Shown piece after piece: positions 18,009 to 26,727 of a stretch of 64,000 nucleotides of DNA. The translations under genes were made by a program, and so were the position numbers. Where the stretch lies: assembly GCA_009691245.1 (NCBI GenBank), contig SHUM01000013.1:1-64000 (forward strand). Direction: 5' to 3'. Source of the DNA: Acidobacteriota bacterium (lineage in GTDB: Bacteria; Acidobacteriota; Terriglobia; 2-12-FULL-54-10). Below the pieces are notes generated by a model, which worked only from the letters and a program-made list of their open reading frames with translations, did not search any database and was not told the DNA's origin. Position 1 is the stretch's first letter, and each line of letters starts with the position of its first letter.

Positions 18009-18694
18009 CAGGGTCGGGGAGCAACAAGTCGAAGCTTTCCGGTATAGACGGCCATGCCCACCGCGGCGTCCATACCCATCTGCTCAAGCGCATCGACCTC
18101 CTGCTGCGTGGTGATCCCCCCGGCGGCGATGATCGGTAGCCGCGTGGCCGCGCGCAGCCGGGCGAACCAGCGCAGGTTGGTGCCTTGCATCATTCCTTCT
18201 TTGTCGACATAGGTGCATAGCAGCCCGCCGCAATAGGGCTCAACCTGTGGGATTACGTCTTCCGCGCGCAACCCTGTACGCGCACGCCAGCCCCTGACAA
18301 CGATGCGGCCCCGGCTGGTATCGAGCGCCAGAACGATGCGCCGCTTCCCCGCCGCGCGGCGCACGGAGCGCAGAAACTTTTCGTTCACGCCATCCTCGCC
18401 GAAGGCCGCCGTGCCGATGATGATCTGCTGTGCGCCCAGCGCCACTAATTCGCGCACGCGCGCGACGCTTCGCACGCCCCCCCCCACACGCACCGGCCTG
18501 CGGCGGCAGAGTCGCGCCACCATCTTGTCGTTATTGCCCGTACCCAGCGCGGCATCCAGATCAATCACATTGATGACCGGGAAACCGCGAAACTTTCTGA
18601 GCATCACCATCGGGTCTACTTCGAGTTTTTTCTCACGACCGCGCACGAGCTGCACGGCCATCCCATCCATCAGATCAATGCACGGCACGATCAT
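18008..18694 (-). CDS. hisA: Phosphoribosylformimino-AICAR ribotide isomerase HisA
   Basis: A TIM barrel of about 228 residues catalysing the fourth step of histidine synthesis. The N-terminal catalytic aspartate is in IVPCIDLMDG, followed by VIDLDAALG, VRVGGGVRS and GAQQIIIGTAAF; the second catalytic aspartate is in VLALDTSRGRIVVRGW, then TYVDKEGMMQGTN and IIAAGGIT. I chose the ATG at 18694 (AAGGA 8 nt upstream) over the GTG at 18700. The protein belongs to a divergent HisA branch. It is separated from hisF by two non-his genes. Confidence 0.88.
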   Translation of the reverse strand: MIVPCIDLMDGMAVQLVRGREKKLEVDPMVMLRKFRGFPVINVIDLDAALGTGNNDKMVARLCRRRPVRVGGGVRSVARVRELVALGAQQIIIGTAAFGEDGVNEKFLRSVRRAAGKRRIVLALDTSRGRIVVRGWRARTGLRAEDVIPQVEPYCGGLLCTYVDKEGMMQGTNLRWFARLRAATRLPIIAAGGITTQQEVDALEQMGMDAAVGMAVYTGKLRLVAPRP

Positions 18695-18723
18695 AGGCAC
18701 GTTCCTTAGTGGAAATTACCGAC

Positions 18724-19389
18724 TTATTTAATGGCCCGGCCCGCGATCTGCGGCGCCACATGAGCAAGTGGCAGGCGGAAATGCTCGATCTCCACACGCG
18801 CGAATCCGGCGTCCTCAATGGCTTGCCATGTTTCGCGGTCGGGGTGGCATCCGTTGCCGATCCACATTTCGATCGGTCGCAGCCATCGCTGAACCTTGCG
18901 CAATCGTGTGCCCAGCGGGGCGGCGACATGCTCCAGAAACACAAACTGCCCGCCCGGCTTCAGCACCCGGCGTATTTCGTTTAACACCTGTTCCGGATTA
19001 GCCACCGAGCACAAAACCAGCGTGCTGACAACTGCATCCTGGCTCGCATCTTCGACGGGCAGCCTCTCCGCGTATCCATGTCGAAGATCAGCCACCACGC
19101 CCGCATCCATGATCGCGCGCGCGAGATGGCGATCCATGTGGACGTTGGGCTCGACGCCAGTCCAGATATTGTCGCGCGAGTAGTAACGCAGGTTCGGGCC
19201 TGTGCCCGGCCCTATCTCCAGTATCTTCCCGCGCAGGCCGCCGAGCAGCACGCGTTTGCGTTCCGCCGTCAACGCATCATACCTTGGCCCGGCATGCGAC
19301 ATCAGCCAGGCATGGAACCGCGCGCCCATATCGTTCCTCATTCGCGGCGCCGCTGTATTCCCATCTGGTGACGACTCAGCAGCGCTCAT
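18724..19389 (-). CDS. Class I SAM-dependent methyltransferase
   Basis: A 221-residue protein with the Rossmann SAM motif ILEIGPGTGPNLRYYS near residue 56, the acidic strand end GVEPNVHMD, and the post-motifs DAVVSTLVLCSVANPEQVL and LKPGGQFVFLEH. This is a UbiE/Methyltransf_11-type enzyme whose substrate is not evident. It lies inside the his operon between DUF2087 and hisA and is probably co-transcribed. The 75-bp space upstream is filled largely by a 17-nt tandem repeat. Confidence 0.8.
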   Translation of the reverse strand: MSAAESSPDGNTAAPRMRNDMGARFHAWLMSHAGPRYDALTAERKRVLLGGLRGKILEIGPGTGPNLRYYSRDNIWTGVEPNVHMDRHLARAIMDAGVVADLRHGYAERLPVEDASQDAVVSTLVLCSVANPEQVLNEIRRVLKPGGQFVFLEHVAAPLGTRLRKVQRWLRPIEMWIGNGCHPDRETWQAIEDAGFARVEIEHFRLPLAHVAPQIAGRAIK

Positions 19390-19413
19390 GACGCATCATT
19401 CAGATCACATCGC

Positions 19414-19464
19414 TCACTGCGTCCCTCTACTCAGTGCGTCACGTTGCTCAGTGCGTCCCGTTGC
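19414..19464. repeat. Tandem repeat, three 17-nt units
   Basis: Units TCACTGCGTCCCTCTAC, TCAGTGCGTCACGTTGC and TCAGTGCGTCCCGTTGC stand head to tail. The array ends exactly at the DUF2087 stop codon (19465-19467). Confidence 0.85.
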
Positions 19465-19887
19465 TCATGGCTGCTTATTTCGAAACGCTTCGCGCTTGGC
19501 GGCAGCCTCAAGAATGGCGTCGTTTACCACGGCGGACTGGTCGATGGCGCTGATCTCCGGGGCGAACAGCGCGGCATTCGTGTCCGCGATCAACTCATAC
19601 ATCCGGCCATCCGCCGAGCGGCTCAAATATTTCTCGTCGATCAAATTGCGACGCAGTGCGGCGTGATCCACCTGCATCGTATTTCCCACCGCACCACTCC
19701 ATGCTGTAAGCGCCGTCTTCAAGTCCATCTCGGAGTACACCCGACCCGGCTCCAGCGTCAGAGCGATGGACTTCAAGACTATCGAGCGGTCGCGCGGTTT
19801 GCGCGGCAGATCGCTCGACCGGCCCGTAGTGCAGAGTTGCGCGAGGCGCTTGCGAAATTCATCAGCGGTGATACTCTCGTCCGGCAT
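19465..19887 (-). CDS. DUF2087 domain protein
   Basis: A protein of about 140 residues with the DUF2087 pattern: LPRKPRDRSIVLKSIAL, then GRVYSEMDLKTALTAW, VDHAALRRNLIDEKYLSR and DGRMYE. Such domains often occur alone or fused to helix-turn-helix regulators and probably bind nucleic acid, but no function is proven. The chosen ATG at 19887 has GAGGAG 9 nt upstream; a TTG at 19917 is the alternative. It follows hisF by 34 bp on the same strand and so belongs to the his transcript. Confidence 0.75.
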   Translation of the reverse strand: MPDESITADEFRKRLAQLCTTGRSSDLPRKPRDRSIVLKSIALTLEPGRVYSEMDLKTALTAWSGAVGNTMQVDHAALRRNLIDEKYLSRSADGRMYELIADTNAALFAPEISAIDQSAVVNDAILEAAAKREAFRNKQP

Positions 19888-19921
19888 TGCTGAGAACTCC
19901 TCGGTAAATTGGTACAAGAAG

Positions 19922-20707
19922 CTACAATCGCACGGGAATTCCGCGCGACTTTAGATGATTTTTGAGGTCGCTGACGCGAACCTTGCCATAGTGGAAGATC
20001 GACGCGGCTAACGCAGCGTCGGCCTCACCGCGCGATAGCACGTCGGCAAAATGCTCCGCCGATCCCGCTCCGCCCGAGGCGATCACCGGAATCCTAACGG
20101 CGCGGGAAACGGCGCTCGTTAATTCGCAGTCAAAACCCGCTTCTGTGCCATCGCAATCCATGGAAGTCAGTAGAATCTCTCCAGCGCCCAACTGTTCGCC
20201 TTGAGCGGCCCACTCGATCGCCGACAACTCCACGGGCCTGCGACCTCCGTAGGTGAATACGCGCCAACCACTGGTGCTCGATTGCAGCTCCACGGGCCGC
20301 TCACACTCGCGGCGAGCGTCAATGGCTAATATCACCGCTTGCGCACCGAACTCCTCGGACAACTCGGTGATCAGCGCGGGCCGCTCCACGGCGGCAGTAT
20401 TTACCGACACTTTATCCGCGCCCGAAGTGAGAATGGCACGCGCGTCCGCTACCGACCGAATCCCGCCACCCACGGAGAGCGGAATAAAAACCTTCTGCGC
20501 GGTGCGGGCAACGGTCTCGGCAATCAACTTGCGACGCTCATGCGAGGCGGTGATGTCGAGGAAGACAACTTCATCTACGCCTTCGAGATTATAGGCCGAG
20601 GCTAATTCAGCAGGATCACCCGCGTCGCGCAGCTCAAGAAAATTGATGCCCTTCACGACGCGGCCATCCTTCACGTCCAGACACGCAATCACTCGTTTAG
20701 CCAGCAT
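19922..20707 (-). CDS. hisF: Imidazole glycerol phosphate synthase cyclase subunit HisF
   Basis: A TIM barrel of about 261 residues that uses ammonia from HisH to form imidazole glycerol phosphate and AICAR. Catalytic aspartates are in [15 protein letters not shown] and [10 protein letters not shown], and phosphate loops in [10 protein letters not shown] and [11 protein letters not shown]. The ATG at 20707 gives the standard HisF N-terminus; the frame is open to 20746, inside hisH. Start and hisH stop overlap by 11 nt, consistent with coupled synthesis of the two partner subunits. Confidence 0.95.
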   Translation of the reverse strand: MLAKRVIACLDVKDGRVVKGINFLELRDAGDPAELASAYNLEGVDEVVFLDITASHERRKLIAETVARTAQKVFIPLSVGGGIRSVADARAILTSGADKVSVNTAAVERPALITELSEEFGAQAVILAIDARRECERPVELQSSTSGWRVFTYGGRRPVELSAIEWAAQGEQLGAGEILLTSMDCDGTEAGFDCELTSAVSRAVRIPVIASGGAGSAEHFADVLSRGEADAALAASIFHYGKVRVSDLKNHLKSRGIPVRL

Positions 20708-21380
20708 GTAAACCTCGTGCGCTGACCGCCCCGGATAACTGCGCACACAGCGCCGCGAAATTGCTCACCACTTGCAACCCCAGGTTGCCGGACTTTTCCG
20801 GATGAAACTGTGTGCCAAATACGTTGCCTATTTCGAGCGCGGCAATGAACTCCCCGCCATAGTCGGCCACCGCCGCAGCCAATGGCCTTCCATCGGCGGC
20901 AGGAGAGGCAGCAAGTTCGCGCGGCAGGAAGTAGGAGTGCGCGAAATAGACGAAGGGCCGAGAAGCCATCCCCGCGAAAAGTCTGCTGTGCGGCGCGAGA
21001 TCTAATTGATTCCAGCCCATGTGCGGAACTTTGAACCCCGCAGGCATGTCCTCGGGAAAACGGCGAACCGAGCCGGGAAAGATCCCGAGGCCCGCGTACT
21101 CCGGGGCTTCGTCGCTGCCCTCGAACAACGCATGCATGCCCAGGCAGATTCCCAGATACGGAATCCCCGCGCGTATGCGGTCGCGCAGCACACCGATGAC
21201 CGCCATCTGATCAAGTGAGCGCATCATCTGCCCAAAGTGGCCCACCCCGGGCAACAGAATCGCCGACGCTGCGGCCACATCCTGGGCAGAATAGGTAACG
21301 CGGTGGGGAACGCTCAGAAACTTCAGCGTGTTCTCTACCGAGCGCAAGTTGCCCGCGCCGTAATCAATCACCGTAATCAT
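20697..21380 (-). CDS. hisH: Imidazole glycerol phosphate synthase glutaminase subunit HisH
   Basis: A 227-residue class I glutamine amidotransferase that feeds ammonia to HisF. The triad is visible: the nucleophile cysteine in [15 protein letters not shown], and the His-Glu pair in [26 protein letters not shown] is the typical N-terminus. The C-terminal tail after the Glu is slightly longer than usual. It lies between hisB and hisF. Confidence 0.95.
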   Translation of the reverse strand: MITVIDYGAGNLRSVENTLKFLSVPHRVTYSAQDVAAASAILLPGVGHFGQMMRSLDQMAVIGVLRDRIRAGIPYLGICLGMHALFEGSDEAPEYAGLGIFPGSVRRFPEDMPAGFKVPHMGWNQLDLAPHSRLFAGMASRPFVYFAHSYFLPRELAASPAADGRPLAAAVADYGGEFIAALEIGNVFGTQFHPEKSGNLGLQVVSNFAALCAQLSGAVSARGLHAG

Positions 21381-21419
21381 GCGTGTTCCCTGCCCTGCGA
21401 TTTATTTCTACAGCAGACA

Positions 21420-22085
21420 CTAGAGCAAACCCTTGGTACTGGGCATCTCGGACTTTAGGCGCGCGTCCATGGACGCCGCCATCTTCAGCGCGCGCGCGAA
21501 GGTCTTGAAGATTGCCTCCACCGCGTGATGCGTGGAACGCGCACCGAGCAACTTCAGATGCACATTGGCTCGCGCCTGATTGGCAAAACCACCGAAAAAA
21601 TCTTCTACCAGTTCGGTTTGTAAATCGCCGACGATGCGCTGGCGAAACTTCGCGTTAAAACCCAGGTACGGTCGACCGGAGAGGTCCACGGCAGCCACAG
21701 CCAGAGCCTCGTCCAGCGGCATGATGAAGTAACCGGCGCGATTGATGCCGCGCTTGTCACCCAGGGCCTCGCGCACGCACTCTCCCAGCACAATTCCGAC
21801 ATCTTCCACGGTGTGGTGTTGGTCAATGTCCAGATCACCAGTGGCCTGCAAATCAAGATCGAAGCCGCCGTGGCGGGCAAACAGCTCCAACATGTGGTCA
21901 AAGAACCGGATGCCGGTGGAGATTTGGTAGCGTCCCTTTCCTTCAATAGTCAAATGAGCGCGGATCTGAGTTTCGGTGGTATTGCGCTCGATCATCGCGT
22001 CGCGCAGCTTACCGCTTCGCTGCTTAATGACGCGCGAACCGATGGCGGCGGATTTAGTTTTGACTGGTTTCTTTACAAGACTCAT
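21420..22085 (-). CDS. hisB: Imidazoleglycerol-phosphate dehydratase HisB
   Basis: A monofunctional dehydratase without an attached phosphatase domain. The manganese-binding histidine clusters are in [13 protein letters not shown] and [13 protein letters not shown], and [18 protein letters not shown] is diagnostic. The ATG at 22085 overlaps the stop of the preceding HAD gene (ATGA), which supports this start. It gives a basic 30-residue N-terminal extension compared with usual HisB, which would begin near the ATG at 21995 ([11 protein letters not shown]). Confidence 0.94.
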   Translation of the reverse strand: MSLVKKPVKTKSAAIGSRVIKQRSGKLRDAMIERNTTETQIRAHLTIEGKGRYQISTGIRFFDHMLELFARHGGFDLDLQATGDLDIDQHHTVEDVGIVLGECVREALGDKRGINRAGYFIMPLDEALAVAAVDLSGRPYLGFNAKFRQRIVGDLQTELVEDFFGGFANQARANVHLKLLGARSTHHAVEAIFKTFARALKMAASMDARLKSEMPSTKGLL

Positions 22086-22762
22086 GGCAGGACACGCTCC
22101 AGTTCATTGATGTCGGAAATTACGGCGCGCGCGCCCTGATCGCGGAACCATTGTCCCAGTTCTTCGCTTAGTCCGTTGCCGGATTTCACGACACCGATGA
22201 ACGGAACCTCGGCGGCCTGCGCGGCGCGGAAGTCATCCATCACGTCGCCGATATAGAAAACCTCGGCGGGCGAGACTTCCTTCATGATCTTGAAGATGCC
22301 CTCCGGGTCAGGCTTCTCGCGCGACACTTCCTCCATGCCGATCAATGGCTCAAAGCGCATGGTGGGGGCAAACTTGGAGAGTGTAAACTTCGCCTCCCAG
22401 CTCTCGCGCCCCGTGAACAGGGCAAAGCGAAATTTTTCCGCGAGACGCTCCAGCAGTCCCACCCTTGGCAGCCAGCGCTCGCGCGAGATCATGCCCGAGC
22501 AGTTTTCACCAAGGTAAAACTTTTGAAAGATGGCAATCACTTCGTCGCGTTCCATGCTGCTGCCGTGCTCACGCGCGATTTCCATAGTCAGGTCCCAGTC
22601 GTTGTTGGAGTTGCCGCGATTCTTGTATCGTTGAATGTCAGCCTGCGTAATCTCCGCGCCGCAGATTTCTTTCACAGAAGTGATAATCGATGCGCGGTAG
22701 GAATTGGTCACGTCCACCAACACGCCATCCATGTCGAATATCAGCAAACGTCCGCTACTCAT
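22082..22762 (-). CDS. HAD-superfamily phosphatase in his operon, candidate histidinol-phosphatase
   Basis: A 226-residue subfamily IA HAD hydrolase. Motif I is [17 protein letters not shown], motif [16 protein letters not shown], and motif [18 protein letters not shown] followed by [15 protein letters not shown]. It is held between hisC and hisB by ATGA overlaps on both sides, so it is translationally coupled to both. No other histidinol-phosphatase (HisB N-domain, HisK/PHP or HisN) is in the window, and this HAD branch (TIGR01548-like) is known to neighbour his genes. Histidinol-phosphate hydrolysis is therefore the best guess. A generic phosphoglycolate-type activity cannot be excluded. 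Confidence 0.75.
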   Translation of the reverse strand: MSSGRLLIFDMDGVLVDVTNSYRASIITSVKEICGAEITQADIQRYKNRGNSNNDWDLTMEIAREHGSSMERDEVIAIFQKFYLGENCSGMISRERWLPRVGLLERLAEKFRFALFTGRESWEAKFTLSKFAPTMRFEPLIGMEEVSREKPDPEGIFKIMKEVSPAEVFYIGDVMDDFRAAQAAEVPFIGVVKSGNGLSEELGQWFRDQGARAVISDINELERVLP

Positions 22763-23868
22763 CGCGAGCCGCCTTGAGCGGAAAGTTGCCGGACTGCCCG
22801 GCGCAACGCGCGAATCAACGTGCGCGTCTGCATGAGCGTGCCCACAGTGAAGCGCACGTTGCCAGAGATTTCGTAGTCGCGGTCGCGGACCAGGATGCCA
22901 CGTTCAGCCAGCAGGTCGCGAATAGCGCGATGCTGCTCGCCAAAATCGATCAGCACGAAATTCGCGTCGCTTGATCCATAACTCAGGCCCAGCCGCTTCA
23001 GCTCATCGCAGAGCAGCTTGCGCGAGGCGAACATCTCGGCCACATATTTTTTGACATAGCCGGGATCTTTGATCGCTTCGAGCGCCGCGATCACCGCCAC
23101 GGCATTTACGCTGTAAGGCGACTGTCCCTTGCGGATCGCGGAGATATTCTCCGCTTGCGAGAACAGGCAGCCGATTCGCAGCGCGGCAAGCCCGAAGGCT
23201 TTCGAGAAAGTCCGCGAGACGAACAGGTTCGGAAACTTGCCGAGCCAGCCGATGGCGGTCTGTCCGAAAAACTCGAAGTAAGCTTCATCCACCAACACGG
23301 CGGCCTGCGGCGCGGCGCGCAGGATCGCGCGCAGTTGCTCGGAAGATGCCGAGGTGCCAGTGGGATTATTGGGATTGGCGATGAGTACAGCGCACGTACG
23401 CCGCCCGACGGGAGTCTCGAGATGCTTCACGATGGCGTGTGCCGGGAAGCTCAGGTCGGGACGAAAGTCGATCTCGTCCACAATGCCACCCATGACCTGT
23501 GCGTAAAAGCGGTACATCGCATAGCTGGGGCGCAGAATCAGCACTCGGTCGCCGGGATCAACGTAAGTATTGATTATGAGCTGAATCGCCTCGTCGGTAC
23601 CGTTGGTGAGCGCCAATTCTTCCCGCTTCACATGGAAGAAGAGCGCCAGCGCGGGAACCGCATCATCATATTCCGGATAGGCAGCCAAGTCGGCAGGCCG
23701 AAGCTTCGCTAGACGCTTCACCACATGAGGTGAACAACCCACGGTGTTCTCGTTGAAGTCGAGACGCATCTTGCCGCTGCGCCCGCTGGACGGCGGGTGA
23801 TAGGGCGTCATGCGGGCAATGGCGCGGCGGGGCTTCAACAATGAGGTGGCACTTTTCTTCACTGGCAT
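22759..23868 (-). CDS. hisC: Histidinol-phosphate aminotransferase HisC
   Basis: A 369-residue PLP aminotransferase of fold type I. Key elements are LDFNENTVGCSPHV, the NPNNPTG substrate/PLP loop, VLVDEAYFEFFG, and the cofactor lysine in SRTFSKAFGLAALRIG. An N-terminal basic extension of about 30 residues precedes the normal start, and no better ATG is evident except one near residue 20. It is 8 bp downstream of hisD and overlaps the HAD gene by 4 bp. Confidence 0.93.
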   Translation of the reverse strand: MPVKKSATSLLKPRRAIARMTPYHPPSSGRSGKMRLDFNENTVGCSPHVVKRLAKLRPADLAAYPEYDDAVPALALFFHVKREELALTNGTDEAIQLIINTYVDPGDRVLILRPSYAMYRFYAQVMGGIVDEIDFRPDLSFPAHAIVKHLETPVGRRTCAVLIANPNNPTGTSASSEQLRAILRAAPQAAVLVDEAYFEFFGQTAIGWLGKFPNLFVSRTFSKAFGLAALRIGCLFSQAENISAIRKGQSPYSVNAVAVIAALEAIKDPGYVKKYVAEMFASRKLLCDELKRLGLSYGSSDANFVLIDFGEQHRAIRDLLAERGILVRDRDYEISGNVRFTVGTLMQTRTLIRALRRAVRQLSAQGGSR

Positions 23869-23876
23869 GATGGCAA

Positions 23877-25178
23877 CTATTTCTTCCTTGTTATAGAACT
23901 TGTCTTCATACGGATTTCCACGGAGCGTGCATGCGCCTCCAACCCTTCAGAGCGGGCAATGGTGGTGATAGTCGGAGTGATGCGCGCCAGCCCGGCGCGA
24001 TCCAGTTGCTGCACAGTGACAACCTTCAGGTAGTCGAGCACAGAGAGTCCGCCGCGCAAACGCGCCATGCCGCTGGTGGGCAGCACGTGATTCGGTCCCG
24101 AAGCATAGTCGCCCGCGGCCTCCGGACTGTATGGCCCCACGAAGATGCTCCCGGCGTTCTGTATCGCGCGTAGCGGAAATCCAACGGGCACGCAGAGATG
24201 CTCGGGTGCAAAGCGATTGGCCAGCCTAATGGCTTCGTCGCGGTTCTTGATAACGATGATCGCTCCGTTGTTGCGGAGTGACTCAGTCGCGGGAGTTCCT
24301 TTCGGCAATGTCGCGAGTTGCGCTGCAAGCGCGCGAGCGATGCGCTCTGCGAGACGACGCGAATCCACCAGCACAATTGCTGCCGCATCCACATCGTGCT
24401 CGGCCTGCGCCAGCATGTCGGCTGCGATGAATTCAGAATTCGCCTCACGGCCCTCTGCGATGATCAATACCTCAGTGGGTCCGGCGACAAAGTCAATCGA
24501 CACGTCGCGCGAGACGAGCCGCTTGGCGGCAGCCACGTAGGCGTTTCCGGGACCAACAATCTTGGCGACTCGGGCGATGGTCTTCGTTCCATACGCCAGA
24601 GCCGCGATGGCTTGCGCCCCGCCCACGGTATAGAGTTCGGTGATGCCGAGCTCATGGGCAACGGCGAGAATCTCCGGCACCAGCTTCGGCGTGCAGACTA
24701 CAATGCGTGGCACGCCGGCCACTTGCGCCGGGATGGCCGTCATCAGCAGAGTGGACGGCAGTGGGTAGCGGCCTGCGGGAATGTAGCAGCCGACGCTGTC
24801 GAGCGGGCGGATGAGCTGTCCGGCGCGAATGCCCGGAGCGAGTTGCTTGCGCCACTCGCGCGGCATCTGCAGGCGGGCGAACGTTCGGATGTTGCGCGCC
24901 GCTTGCGTTACAGCGCGGCGGAAAGCGGGCGAGACCTCGCGCGCGGCGGCAGCGATGTCATCGGCGGATACGGCAAAGCCAGCAGCGGTCTTGCCCGCAT
25001 AGCGATCCCACTGACGCGCGTAGCGCACCAACGCGGCGTCGCCAGCGCGATGGACGGCCTCGATCACCGGCTGCACCGTGCGCTCGGCATCCTCGAGGCG
25101 CACGGCGCGCCGCGCGAAGACGCGGTTGACGGCGCGGGTGTCGCTGCTATCGATGATGCGGATCAGGGGTTGGGGCAT
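23877..25178 (-). CDS. hisD: Histidinol dehydrogenase HisD
   Basis: A 433-residue NAD-dependent enzyme oxidising histidinol to histidine in two steps. Visible are PRIVVCTPK, VGPGNAYVAAAKRLV, DFVAGPTEVLIIAEG, the zinc-ligand region LAQAEHDVDAAAI, FAPEHLCV with the catalytic Glu-His pair, and GPNHVLPTSG near the C-terminus. Length and motif order match the family. It is separated from hisG by 109 bp containing a 10-bp hairpin and repeat C2. Confidence 0.95.
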   Translation of the reverse strand: MPQPLIRIIDSSDTRAVNRVFARRAVRLEDAERTVQPVIEAVHRAGDAALVRYARQWDRYAGKTAAGFAVSADDIAAAAREVSPAFRRAVTQAARNIRTFARLQMPREWRKQLAPGIRAGQLIRPLDSVGCYIPAGRYPLPSTLLMTAIPAQVAGVPRIVVCTPKLVPEILAVAHELGITELYTVGGAQAIAALAYGTKTIARVAKIVGPGNAYVAAAKRLVSRDVSIDFVAGPTEVLIIAEGREANSEFIAADMLAQAEHDVDAAAIVLVDSRRLAERIARALAAQLATLPKGTPATESLRNNGAIIVIKNRDEAIRLANRFAPEHLCVPVGFPLRAIQNAGSIFVGPYSPEAAGDYASGPNHVLPTSGMARLRGGLSVLDYLKVVTVQQLDRAGLARITPTITTIARSEGLEAHARSVEIRMKTSSITRKK

Positions 25179-25210
25179 AAACTTATATCATGCGCTACAA
25201 ACAGCTCGAC

Positions 25211-25251
25211 CGAAAATCCCGCGCCAAGAAAATCGCTTGACGCGGCTACCA
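25211..25251 (-). repeat. Dispersed repeat family C (copy C2)
   Basis: On the minus strand this reads TGGTAGCCGCGTCAAGCG followed by a TTTTCTTGGCGCGGG-like stretch. It is nearly identical to 8381-8422 upstream of the aldolase gene. Confidence 0.7.
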
Positions 25252-25263
25252 GTGCACAAATCT

Positions 25264-25286
25264 CACGGCACAACAATTGTGCCGTG
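25264..25286. repeat. Perfect hairpin between hisG and hisD
   Basis: CACGGCACAA, a 3-nt loop CAA and TTGTGCCGTG form a perfect 10-bp stem. It starts 1 nt after the hisG stop codon. No T-run follows, so it is more likely an RNA-stability or partial-termination element than a full terminator. Confidence 0.75.
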
Positions 25287-25287
25287 G

Positions 25288-26160
25288 CTACATCACGATC
25301 TTGTTCAGTGGGTACTCGACGATTCCTTGCGCGCCAGCGCCCTTCAGGCGCGGGATGATGACGCGCACCAGCTTTTCTTCGAGAATGGTGTTCACCGCGA
25401 TCCAGCCGGTTTCGCTGAGCTGCGAGATAGTCGGTTGTTTCAGCGCGGGCAGCACGGCAAGTACGGCCTTGAGATTATCTTGATGCACGTTCAGCATCAG
25501 GCCCACGCGCCCGTGCGCCAGCATCGCACCTTCCAGCAACATCTTGATGTTGGCGAGTTTCTCCTGCTTCCAAGCGTCCTGCCATGATTGCTTATTGGCG
25601 ATCAACACGGTGTTCGACTCGAGCACCGTGTCGACAATTTTCAGCTTGTTGGCGCGCAACGACGAGCCGGTCTCGGTTACCTCCACGATGGCATCGGCCA
25701 GCAGCGGCGGCTTCACTTCGGTCGCGCCCCAGGAAAATTCCACTTTCGCGGTTACGCCGTGGCGGGCCAGATATTTCTCTGTGGCCTTCACCAACTCGGT
25801 GGCCACGATCTTGCCTTGCAGGTCCTTCGGACCTTGGATGTTGGAACTCTCGGGCACGGCCAGCACCCAGCGCACTTTGCCGAAGCTGGCCTTCGAGTAA
25901 ACCAGATTTGTTACTACGACGATGTCGGCATCATTTTCGATGACCCAGTCGTGGCCGGTGAGACCCGCATCGAGCACGCCGTCTTCCACATAGCGCGCCA
26001 TCTCCTGCGCGCGGATCAGCACGCACTCGATCTCGTCGTCGTCGATATTCGGATAGTAGGAACGGGAGCCCACGGTGATCTTGAAACCGGCGCGAGCGAA
26101 CAACTCGATGGTGGCGTCCTGCAAACTTCCCTTGGGGATACCCAGCTTGAGCTTGCTCAT
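25288..26160 (-). CDS. hisG: ATP phosphoribosyltransferase HisG (long form)
   Basis: A 290-residue HisG_L enzyme that starts histidine synthesis and is normally feedback inhibited by histidine through its C-terminal ACT-like domain. The N-terminus [22 protein letters not shown] and [12 protein letters not shown], plus [17 protein letters not shown] (PRPP loop), are clear. The last 75 residues form the regulatory domain, so no HisZ is needed. The start is the base immediately after the hisI stop, indicating tight coupling. Confidence 0.95.
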   Translation of the reverse strand: MSKLKLGIPKGSLQDATIELFARAGFKITVGSRSYYPNIDDDEIECVLIRAQEMARYVEDGVLDAGLTGHDWVIENDADIVVVTNLVYSKASFGKVRWVLAVPESSNIQGPKDLQGKIVATELVKATEKYLARHGVTAKVEFSWGATEVKPPLLADAIVEVTETGSSLRANKLKIVDTVLESNTVLIANKQSWQDAWKQEKLANIKMLLEGAMLAHGRVGLMLNVHQDNLKAVLAVLPALKQPTISQLSETGWIAVNTILEEKLVRVIIPRLKGAGAQGIVEYPLNKIVM

Positions 26161-26577
26161 TTACTTGGCCTCCTTGGCCAGTGCGGCGGGTTTCGGCGCA
26201 TAGTACGCCTTAGGATCATAGGACCGCGGCTCAACCTCTACCAGCTTGCCGTCTTCCACGCGTCGAAAAAAACAGGAGTAGTAGCCTTCATGGCAGGTGC
26301 CTGGGCCGAGCTGGTCGGCGACGCAGAGGATCGTGTCGAGGTCGCAATCGACAAGCACCTCACGGACCTTCAGCACATGCCCGGAGGTTTCCCCCTTCAT
26401 CCACAGCTTGTTCTGGGAGCGGCTGAAGAAGGTTACGTTACCCGAGGCGAGGGTCTTGTCGAACGCCTCCTGGTTCATGTAGCCAAGCATGAGCACCTTA
26501 CCCGTGCCGGTCTCCTGCACCACGGCGGGGATCATGCCGCCGCTTTTCTTGAAATCCAGTTGGAACTCTGTGCTCAT
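26161..26577 (-). CDS. hisI: Phosphoribosyl-AMP cyclohydrolase HisI, first structural gene of the operon
   Basis: A 138-residue monofunctional cyclohydrolase (third step). Visible are VLMLGYMNQEAFDKTL, TFFSRSQNKLWMKGETSGH, the metal site VDCDLDTILCVADQLGPGTCH, and GYYSCFFRR. The phosphoribosyl-ATP pyrophosphatase domain (HisE) that is often fused is absent, and no separate hisE lies in the window. The start ATG is about 150 nt downstream of the his leader peptide and attenuator, so expression is probably controlled by attenuation. Confidence 0.95.
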   Translation of the reverse strand: MSTEFQLDFKKSGGMIPAVVQETGTGKVLMLGYMNQEAFDKTLASGNVTFFSRSQNKLWMKGETSGHVLKVREVLVDCDLDTILCVADQLGPGTCHEGYYSCFFRRVEDGKLVEVEPRSYDPKAYYAPKPAALAKEAK

Positions 26578-26619
26578 TTCCTTCGCTCAACTTTCTGTAA
26601 CAATGCGATGCCGGGGTCC

Positions 26620-26638
26620 TATCAGAGCCGCGACCGGG
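26620..26638. repeat. Half of a family A palindrome (copy A5)
   Basis: TATCAGAGCCGCGACCGGG matches one arm of the large intergenic palindromes, but no second arm is found nearby. It lies between the his attenuator and hisI. Confidence 0.6.
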
Positions 26639-26649
26639 AAAATGGCCGC

Positions 26650-26680
26650 AAAAAAACCCGCCAGTTGGGAAGCTAGCGGG
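26650..26680 (-). terminator. his attenuator (intrinsic terminator in the leader)
   Basis: Read on the minus strand: CCCGCTAG, an 8-nt loop, CTGGCGGG, then seven T. The 8-bp stem has one G-T pair. It starts 47 nt after the stop codon of the His-rich leader peptide and ends about 70 nt before hisI, the standard place for an attenuator. Confidence 0.85.
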
Positions 26681-26727
26681 CCGCTTGGTACCGAGATAAA
26701 TTCTATGCGCTGGCTGAAACGGCTCCG

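Noticed and set aside
24318-26676. Two long plus-strand frames (346 and 362 codons) over hisD, hisG and hisI
   Set aside because: Both are shadows of clear minus-strand his genes and have no recognisable domains.
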